A DNA stretch of 64,000 nt, taken from the NCBI GenBank assembly GCA_934565415.1, contig CAKTHQ010000005.1, positions 13,565 to 77,564 of the forward strand, in the 5' to 3' direction. Made by a program: the position numbers and the translations under genes. Positions 59,243 to 64,000 of this stretch are shown here, one piece after another. The stretch's first letter is position 1. Each line of letters starts with the position of its first letter. This stretch comes from an uncultured Oscillospiraceae bacterium (GTDB lineage: Bacteria > Bacillota > Clostridia > Oscillospirales > Oscillospiraceae). A model generated the notes under the pieces. The model had not been told where the DNA came from. It did no database searches and saw nothing but the letters and a program-made list of their open reading frames with translations.

Positions 59243-59671
59243 ATGGAAACGAAAAAAGGTTCTTTGAGCTTTCTGGTGCCCCTGGTTGGCTACCTGGCAG
59301 TGCTGGCTTTGGTGCTGGGCGTCCGGTGTCTGGTGTCCTTCGCCTCCGCTGCGGCGGAAGTTCCGGCTGTGGGCATCTATCCTTCCGGCACCTATACCGC
59401 CTCTGCTGCCGGCTTTGGCGGGGATGTGACCGTTACCCTGAAAATCGGCCCCAACGGTGGTATTGACGATGTGACCCTGGATGGCCCCAACGAAACCCCC
59501 ACCATTGGCGGGCAGGCCCTTCCCACCCTGCGGGAGCAGGTTCTGGCTGCCCAGAGCGCCGAAATCGACGGCGTATCCGGCGCCTCTTTGACCACCGGTG
59601 CCGTCAAGGAAGCCACCGCCGCGGCCATTGACCAGGCCATGAGCAGCGCCACCCCCGTTGCGGTCAATTGA
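59243..59671 (+). CDS. membrane-anchored FMN-binding domain protein
   Basis: A 142-residue protein. One hydrophobic segment (about residues 9-33) is followed by an FMN-binding domain: GIYPSGTYTASAAGFGGDVTVTLKIGPNGGIDDVTLDGPNETP and the end SGASLTTGAVKEATAAAIDQA. SGASLTT is the motif on which FMN is attached through Thr in RnfG/NqrC-like proteins (S(T)GAT). No ApbE or Rnf gene is adjacent. ATG 59243 (RBS AAGGA) fits the promoter; ATG 59204 would add 13 residues. Confidence 0.85.
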   Translation: METKKGSLSFLVPLVGYLAVLALVLGVRCLVSFASAAAEVPAVGIYPSGTYTASAAGFGGDVTVTLKIGPNGGIDDVTLDGPNETPTIGGQALPTLREQVLAAQSAEIDGVSGASLTTGAVKEATAAAIDQAMSSATPVAVN

Positions 59672-59687
59672 CCCTGTCTCCGCAGAA

Positions 59688-59728
59688 CAACGCCCCGACT
59701 TTCCAAAACGGAAGCCGGGGCGTTTTGT
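59688..59728. terminator. terminator between the FMN-binding gene and cytX
   Basis: ACGCCCCG / CGGGGCGT stem with an inner CTTTCC/GGAAGC stem (59690-59723), followed by TTTGT on the plus strand. The two genes are convergent. Confidence 0.7.
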
Positions 59729-59735
59729 ATGGAAT

Positions 59736-60899
59736 TTACTTTTTCTTGGGGGCTATCTTCTCCGCCAGCAGGCACAGCACTGCGGTAAAGAGCATATCCG
59801 GCAGGGTGTAGCCCACAGGGGTATCCACGGACATCAAAGCTCTGTATGCCACAAAGCCAATGAGCCAAATCACCAGGTTCCGGGTATCGAAATTCACCTG
59901 GAACCGGTCCCGCTTCAAAAGAAAATGGTCCGCGATCTGCACGGCAATCATGGGGGCAAAGACCGAGCCGATCAGGTACAAAAAGCCTGTAATGTCGTCC
60001 ATGGGGAAGAGCATGGCCGCCACGGTACCAATAACCGTTACCGCAATGGCAACCTTTTTGCCGTCTGCCTTCCAGGGCAGGGACTCGGCGGAAATACCGG
60101 CAGACCAAGCGTCCAAAAAGGTGGTAGTCACCGTGGACAGCACCAGAATCACCAGCGCCGCCAGGCCCAGACCGGCCTTGACCATAATGCGGGCAATGTC
60201 CGCCTCCCCGGTGAACATAGCCGCACCCATGCCGATGACATACATCCAGCAGGACACCAGGCTGTAAACCAGGACGCTTACAAGGCTTGCCTGCCTAGGC
60301 TTTTCCGCCTGGCTCGTATAGTCGCTGATAAGGGGCAGCCAGCTGAGGGGCATGGCCACCGCCAGCTCCACTGCCCCGCCGAAGGTCATAGCCTCCCCGG
60401 AAGCCTGAATGGCGCTGCCGGAGAAGAAAATCACCTTGCACAGTACCAGCGTCAGGCAGAACAGGGCCGCCATGGTGATTTTATTCAGGGCCCCCAGGTC
60501 CTTGACGCCCACGGCGATCCACAGAATGATAAGGCCCCCAATGACCAGGGCCCACAGCCAGGAGCCTACGGTGAAAATACCTCCAACCGCCAGGGCGCCG
60601 TCGTAGATCATAATGGCGGTCCAGCCCACCAGCTGCAAAATATTCAGCACGGCAAAGAGAAGGCCGCCCTTCTGGCCAAAGCTGATTTTTACCGTCTCCA
60701 TGGCGCTTTTGCCGGTGTTGCCGCCAATGAGGCCCGCCAGGTACATCATGGCCCCGCCAATCAGGTGGCCCAGAAGAATGGCCGCCAGCCCAACGCCAAA
60801 GCCCAGGGAGGCAAAGGCGGTGCCCGTTAAAATTTCCGCCAGGGACACCCCGGCGCCGAACCAGATGAGGGCATTCTGGAAGGTAGAGGTCTTTTTCAT
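59736..60899 (-). CDS. cytX: hydroxymethylpyrimidine transporter CytX (NCS1 family)
   Basis: A 387-residue transporter with about 11-12 hydrophobic segments. SLAEILTGTAFASLGFGVGLAAILLGHLIGG near the start and GNTGKSAMETVKISFGQKGG are NCS1/CytX patterns. Its position after thiD under a TPP riboswitch points to uptake of the thiamine pyrimidine precursor, as proposed for CytX. Its ATG overlaps the thiD stop (60896-60899). Confidence 0.9.
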   Translation of the reverse strand: MKKTSTFQNALIWFGAGVSLAEILTGTAFASLGFGVGLAAILLGHLIGGAMMYLAGLIGGNTGKSAMETVKISFGQKGGLLFAVLNILQLVGWTAIMIYDGALAVGGIFTVGSWLWALVIGGLIILWIAVGVKDLGALNKITMAALFCLTLVLCKVIFFSGSAIQASGEAMTFGGAVELAVAMPLSWLPLISDYTSQAEKPRQASLVSVLVYSLVSCWMYVIGMGAAMFTGEADIARIMVKAGLGLAALVILVLSTVTTTFLDAWSAGISAESLPWKADGKKVAIAVTVIGTVAAMLFPMDDITGFLYLIGSVFAPMIAVQIADHFLLKRDRFQVNFDTRNLVIWLIGFVAYRALMSVDTPVGYTLPDMLFTAVLCLLAEKIAPKKK

Positions 60900-61693
60900 T
60901 TGACAAACGCCCCCTCCAGCTCAAACATATGGTTCATAGGGCCGGAGCCCTGGCCCAGGTCCAGCATGGCCCCCAAAGCCCCGGAAATATAGGCCTTGGC
61001 CCGCTCCACCGCCTGAGGCAGGTCGTACCCCTTGGCCAGGTTGGAGGCTATGGCGCTGGACAGGGTGCAGCCGGTGCCGTGGGTATTGGGGTTGTCGATA
61101 CGCTGCCCGTGGAACCACTGCCCCTTCCCGTCCTTCCACAGAAGGTCGTCCGCATCGTTCACTTTATGACCGCCCTTGCACAGAACGCAGCAGCCGTATT
61201 TTTCGCTGATCAATTTGGCGGCTTTTTCCATATCCCGGGCGCTTGTAATGGTCATCCCCGCGAGGATTTCCGCCTCGGGGATATTGGGAGTCACCACTTC
61301 GGCCAGGGGCAGCAGCTCCCGGGTCAGGGCCTCCACGGCATCCGTCTGCAAGAGCCGGGCGCCGGAGGTGGCTACCATCACCGGGTCCACCACAATGTGC
61401 TTGGGGTGATACTGCTTTAGCTTTTCCGCGATGGAATGGATCAGGGCCGCGGTGGAAACCATGCCGATCTTTACCGCGTCGGGGAAAATATCCGTAAATA
61501 CTGCGTCCAGCTGCTCCTCCAAAAAGAAGGGGCTGGACTCCAGGATGTCGGTGACGCCAAGGGTATTCTGGGCAGTTAAGGCGGTAACGGCGCACAGGGC
61601 GTATACGCCGTTGGCCGTCATGGTTTTAATGTCTGCCTGAATCCCGGCGCCTCCGCAGGAATCGCTTCCCGCAATGGTCAATGCTGTTTTCAT
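60896..61693 (-). CDS. thiD: hydroxymethylpyrimidine/phosphomethylpyrimidine kinase
   Basis: A 265-residue ribokinase-fold enzyme that phosphorylates HMP twice for thiamine synthesis. ALTIAGSDSCGGAGIQADIKTM at the start, VKIGMVSTAALIHSIAEKL, VVDPVMVATSGARLL, TPNIPEAEILAG and HGTGCTLSSAIASNLAKG (anion hole and catalytic Asp region, here GTGC) are all standard. ATG 61693 follows AAAGGAAG; a longer reading runs through the riboswitch. Confidence 0.96.
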   Translation of the reverse strand: MKTALTIAGSDSCGGAGIQADIKTMTANGVYALCAVTALTAQNTLGVTDILESSPFFLEEQLDAVFTDIFPDAVKIGMVSTAALIHSIAEKLKQYHPKHIVVDPVMVATSGARLLQTDAVEALTRELLPLAEVVTPNIPEAEILAGMTITSARDMEKAAKLISEKYGCCVLCKGGHKVNDADDLLWKDGKGQWFHGQRIDNPNTHGTGCTLSSAIASNLAKGYDLPQAVERAKAYISGALGAMLDLGQGSGPMNHMFELEGAFVK

Positions 61694-61773
61694 AGTGATT
61701 GCTTCCTTTCTTCCCTTTACAGCAAGGTTTTGTTCCGCGGCCCAAGGTGGTGCCCCCAATGGACCGCCCAATC

Positions 61774-61813
61774 GGGAAACAAATAGCGGATATGCCCACC
61801 AGGACATATCCGC
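61774..61813 (-). terminator. expression-platform hairpin of the TPP riboswitch
   Basis: On the minus strand GCGGATATG ... CATATCCGC (61813-61786) with an 11-base loop, followed by TATTTGTTTCC. The T tract is imperfect. Confidence 0.65.
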
Positions 61814-61849
61814 AGACCGTGTACAAAAACACGCACTTGCAGCCATATC

Positions 61850-61940
61850 TCCCTACGTTGGCATTACCCAAATCAGGTTGATGGGTCAGGGCGATACAGC
61901 CCACTCTCAGCCTGCTTACCGCAAGCTCCCCGGTTGTAGG
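61850..61940 (-). promoter_or_regulatory. TPP riboswitch (THI element)
   Basis: On the minus strand: ACCGGGGAGCTTGCGGTAAGC, GGCTGAGAGTGGGC (the CUGAGA loop), GACCCATCAACCTGATTTGGGTAATGCC and CGTAGGGA. These are the conserved THI-box parts in order. It controls thiD-cytX. Confidence 0.95.
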
Positions 61941-61943
61941 GCC

Positions 61944-61972
61944 ATCATAGCACAGGGGATGGGATTTTGCAA
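61944..61972 (-). promoter_or_regulatory. promoter of thiD-cytX
   Basis: On the minus strand TTGCAA (61972-61967), 17 bases, TATGAT (61949-61944), directly upstream of the aptamer. Confidence 0.7.
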
Positions 61973-61999
61973 GGGGTTTTCCCTGGCAAAGAATAGCTT

Positions 62000-62028
62000 T
62001 TGACAATTCCGGAAAACCCTAGTATAAT
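62000..62028 (+). promoter_or_regulatory. consensus promoter of dnaD-dnaC
   Basis: TTGACA (62000-62005), 17 bases, TATAAT (62023-62028). It is divergent from the thiD promoter. Confidence 0.85.
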
Positions 62029-62061
62029 AAAGAGGACTGACAGAATTCGAGGGGAAATACT

Positions 62062-62940
62062 ATGGTTGCGGATTCCATTACCGTTTCGCAGACGGATATG
62101 CGCAAACTCCTGGGGGCCGCCAGCCCCGATGCGGCGCTGCTTTACTTATATGTTTCCTGCGGCAACGACTTTGCTTCCGCCGGGCAGGACCTGAATCTGG
62201 CCCCCTCCCGGCTTTCTTTGGCAGCCGCCTCCCTGCGGCAGCTGGGGCTGTGGAGCGAGGAGCGGACGGCCCGCATTGCCCCGGGGGAACGGCCTGACTA
62301 CACCGAGCGGGATGTGCTGACCACCATGGAAAGCGACGCCTCCTTCCGGGGGCTCTACGGGGAGGTCCAGCGGCTTCTGGGCCGGAACCTGAATACCGAG
62401 GAGCTGAAAATTCTCCTGGGCTTTGTAAGGTATCTGAATATGCCGGTAGAGGTCATCCAGATGCTGGTGTGCTACTGCAAGGACCGGGCCCGCCGCCGGG
62501 GCAGCAATCGGAACCCCAGCCTGCGGACCATCGAAAAAGAAGCCTACGCCTGGGCCGAACGGGGTATTGACAGTATTGAGGAAGCCTCTGCCTTCATCCA
62601 GGCCCAGAATGTCCGGGCCTCCCGGCTGTCCCAGCTGATGGAAGTGCTGCAAATCCGGGGCCGGAGCCTTACCGCCGCCGAGGAGCGGTACGCCCAGGCC
62701 TGGCTGGAAATGGGCTTTGAAAACGAGGCTATTTCCATTGCCTACGAGCGGACCTGCCTGAATACCGGCGGCCTCAACTGGGCCTACATGAATAAAATTT
62801 TACAGCGCTGGCACGAGGCCGGGCTCCATACCGCCCAGGCCGTCCGGACCGGAGACAAAAAGCCGGAACCCAAGCAGGAGCGCCGGGGATTGGACGAAGA
62901 CGAAGCAGCCGCCATCAAGCGGATGTTCCAGGAGGGATAA
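62062..62940 (+). CDS. DnaD domain protein
   Basis: A 292-residue replication-initiation type protein. Residues about 10-80 resemble the DnaD N-terminal winged helix (LLYLYVSCGNDFASAGQDLNL, LSLAAASLRQLGLW). The DDBH2 domain spans about 95-165: LYGEVQRLLGRNLNTEELKILLGFVRYLNMPVEVIQMLVCYC and SLRTIEKEAYAWAERGIDSIEEA, with the YxxxI-like helix. A second such segment (SLTAAEERYAQAWLEMGFENEAISIAYERT) follows near 200-260. It may help load helicase with the next gene. GAGGGG precedes the ATG. Confidence 0.9.
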   Translation: MVADSITVSQTDMRKLLGAASPDAALLYLYVSCGNDFASAGQDLNLAPSRLSLAAASLRQLGLWSEERTARIAPGERPDYTERDVLTTMESDASFRGLYGEVQRLLGRNLNTEELKILLGFVRYLNMPVEVIQMLVCYCKDRARRRGSNRNPSLRTIEKEAYAWAERGIDSIEEASAFIQAQNVRASRLSQLMEVLQIRGRSLTAAEERYAQAWLEMGFENEAISIAYERTCLNTGGLNWAYMNKILQRWHEAGLHTAQAVRTGDKKPEPKQERRGLDEDEAAAIKRMFQEG

Positions 62941-62943
62941 TAC

Positions 62944-63927
62944 ATGGGATACAGTGCGGAAGTGGTCCGCAGAGCCCGGGCCCGGCTTGCTCAGGCCAAG
63001 GAGGAACGGGAATCCGAAAACCGGCAGCATCTGGCCATTGCCTACGAACAGGTGCCCCGGATCCGGGAGATCGACCGGCAGCTGCGGGTCACCATGGCCA
63101 AAGCCGCCCAGGCTGCCTTTTTGTCAGGGGCCGACGGCCGGGAAGCCCTGGAAAAAATCCGGGTGGAAAACAAGGGCCTCCAGCAGGAGCGGGAAGCCCT
63201 GGCCAAAAGCTATTTTGAAGAGGGCTTTCTGGACGACAGCCCCATCTGCCCCATCTGCGGCGGCAGCGGCTATATCGGCACCCAGATGTGCGAATGCCTG
63301 ACGGAGCTGTGCCGCCAGGAGCAGAAGCGGGAGGTTTCCATCCTCTCCGGCTCCCGGGACAGCTTCAGCCACTTTGACCTGAACCTGTATTCAGACCGTG
63401 TAGACCCCAATTACGGCGTCAGCCCCCGGACCATCATGGAAAAGAATCTGCGGGACTGCCGCAGCTACGCCATGTTCTTCTCCCCGAAATCCGAGAATCT
63501 GCTGCTCTCCGGCAATACGGGATTGGGCAAGACCTTCCTTTCCGCCTGCATCGCCCGGGTGGTGGCCGAGCGGGGATACGCCGTGGCCTACGAATCCGCC
63601 TCCCAGTTCTTTGGAAAAATGGAGCGGGCCCGGTTTGAACGGGATGAAGCCAGCCGCCAGGAGACGGAAACTGCCATGGGGGCGGATCTGTTTATTCTGG
63701 ACGACCTGGGCACGGAGATGCCCGGACAGTTTACAAATGTAGCCCTCTACAGCCTCATCAACGACCGGCTGCTGTCCGGAAAGCCCACCATTATTTCTAC
63801 CAATCTAACCACCGAGGACATTTCCCGCCGCTATACCCCCCAGATTGCTTCCCGCCTCCGGGGCAGCTACAAACGGGTGCCCTTTGTGGGAGACGACATC
63901 CGGATCTTGAAAAACGGAGGGATGTAG
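62944..63927 (+). CDS. DnaC/DnaI-like helicase loader ATPase
   Basis: A 327-residue AAA+ protein. An N-terminal coiled coil (about 1-85) is followed by a four-Cys zinc motif, CPICGGSGYIGTQMCEC (near 99-115), as in DnaI. The ATPase has GNTGLGKTFLSACIARV (Walker A, near 184), LFILDDLGTE (Walker B), STNLTTEDISRRY (sensor 1 region) and a late SRLRGSYKRVPF. It should load the replicative helicase DnaB/C. Starts 3 bases after dnaD. Confidence 0.93.
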   Translation: MGYSAEVVRRARARLAQAKEERESENRQHLAIAYEQVPRIREIDRQLRVTMAKAAQAAFLSGADGREALEKIRVENKGLQQEREALAKSYFEEGFLDDSPICPICGGSGYIGTQMCECLTELCRQEQKREVSILSGSRDSFSHFDLNLYSDRVDPNYGVSPRTIMEKNLRDCRSYAMFFSPKSENLLLSGNTGLGKTFLSACIARVVAERGYAVAYESASQFFGKMERARFERDEASRQETETAMGADLFILDDLGTEMPGQFTNVALYSLINDRLLSGKPTIISTNLTTEDISRRYTPQIASRLRGSYKRVPFVGDDIRILKNGGM

Positions 63928-63928
63928 T

Positions 63929-64000
63929 GTGAAAGTGAGTACCGGACCAGCACAGAGGAAAAAGGGCGCACAAAAGTGCCCCTGCAAACGAACCGTTTTG
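63929..64000 (+). CDS. possible start of another gene (partial)
   Basis: A GTG one base after the dnaC stop opens a frame that stays open to the window end (VKVSTGPAQRKKGAQKCPCK). The same bases form a hairpin GGGCGCAC AAAA GTGCCC, so this may instead be non-coding. Too short to judge. Confidence 0.25.
   Translation, partial: MKVSTGPAQRKKGAQKCPCKRTVL

Overview
The window is a compact, GC-rich (roughly 60 % by eye) chromosomal segment of a low-GC-phylum-type (Firmicutes/Clostridia) bacterium. The family-level guess is Oscillospiraceae/Ruminococcaceae. Supporting signs are strong AGGAGG-like ribosome binding sites, near-consensus sigma-A promoters (almost all with 17-bp spacers), a tRNA-dependent T-box leader, purine and TPP riboswitches, DnaD plus DnaC-like helicase loading genes, a clostridial-type LeuRS, an NPKTG-anchored surface protein and a BMP-type nucleoside ABC transporter. 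No phage, CRISPR array, rRNA, tRNA or transposase gene was recognised. The guess rests on gene families only.

Layout. 1-1.9 kb: CapA-like phosphatase and a stand-alone PAS protein. 1.9-2.6 kb: a gene-free element made of long imperfect inverted repeats. 2.6-4.9 kb: nagB, an ECF transporter S component, a small Rpn-tail-like protein and rpsU. 5-9 kb: operon of a nadD-yqeK fusion, rsfS and leuS. 9.2-14.8 kb: smc-ftsY-rdgB-yhbY operon. 15.2-16.3 kb: a NahK-like sugar kinase. 16.6-27.9 kb: an exopolysaccharide locus with one initiating sugar-phosphate transferase, one SDR epimerase, six glycosyltransferases, a Wzy-like polymerase and a Wzx flippase; interspersed repeats sit in two of its intergenic gaps. 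27.9-30.5 kb: alanine/glycine symporter and Xaa-Pro peptidase. 30.9-36.9 kb: nucleoside ABC transporter next to xpt, which has a guanine riboswitch, forming a purine uptake and salvage block. 37.2-40.6 kb: YhaM-like exoribonuclease and a large surface protein. 41-42.2 kb: nagA. 42.4-47.4 kb: vanZ-like, mntP, azlCD and the metNIQ operon under a Met T-box. 47.5-49 kb: a decayed histidine kinase, a Cys-rich small protein, a DtxR/MntR-type regulator and a divergent 65-residue membrane protein. 49-54.7 kb: YgjP-like metallopeptidase, amidohydrolase and TrmH-type methyltransferase, then Nudix, mnmE and a cysteine desulfurase. 54.8-59.7 kb: gdhA, ClC channel, anchored nuclease with a small partner, FMN-binding protein. 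59.7-62 kb: thiD-cytX under a TPP riboswitch. 62-64 kb: dnaD and a dnaC-like gene.

The intergenic regions are unusual: at least three families of short palindromic repeats recur between genes. Family A carries a CCCCTCCTGCATGGAGGGG core, family B carries CCTCTCC...GGAGAGG hairpins, and family C is about 90 bp. They also generate false open frames. Aminosugar genes (nagA, nagB, the NahK-like kinase) are present but scattered.

The least explained parts are the Cys-rich protein/metal regulator/small membrane protein cluster (47.5-49 kb), the free-standing Rpn-tail protein with its own promoter (4.2-4.5 kb), the 0.6-kb inverted-repeat element (1.9-2.57 kb) and the nuclease with its small partner (57.8-58.9 kb). 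No clearly new multi-gene system could be demonstrated from sequence alone.
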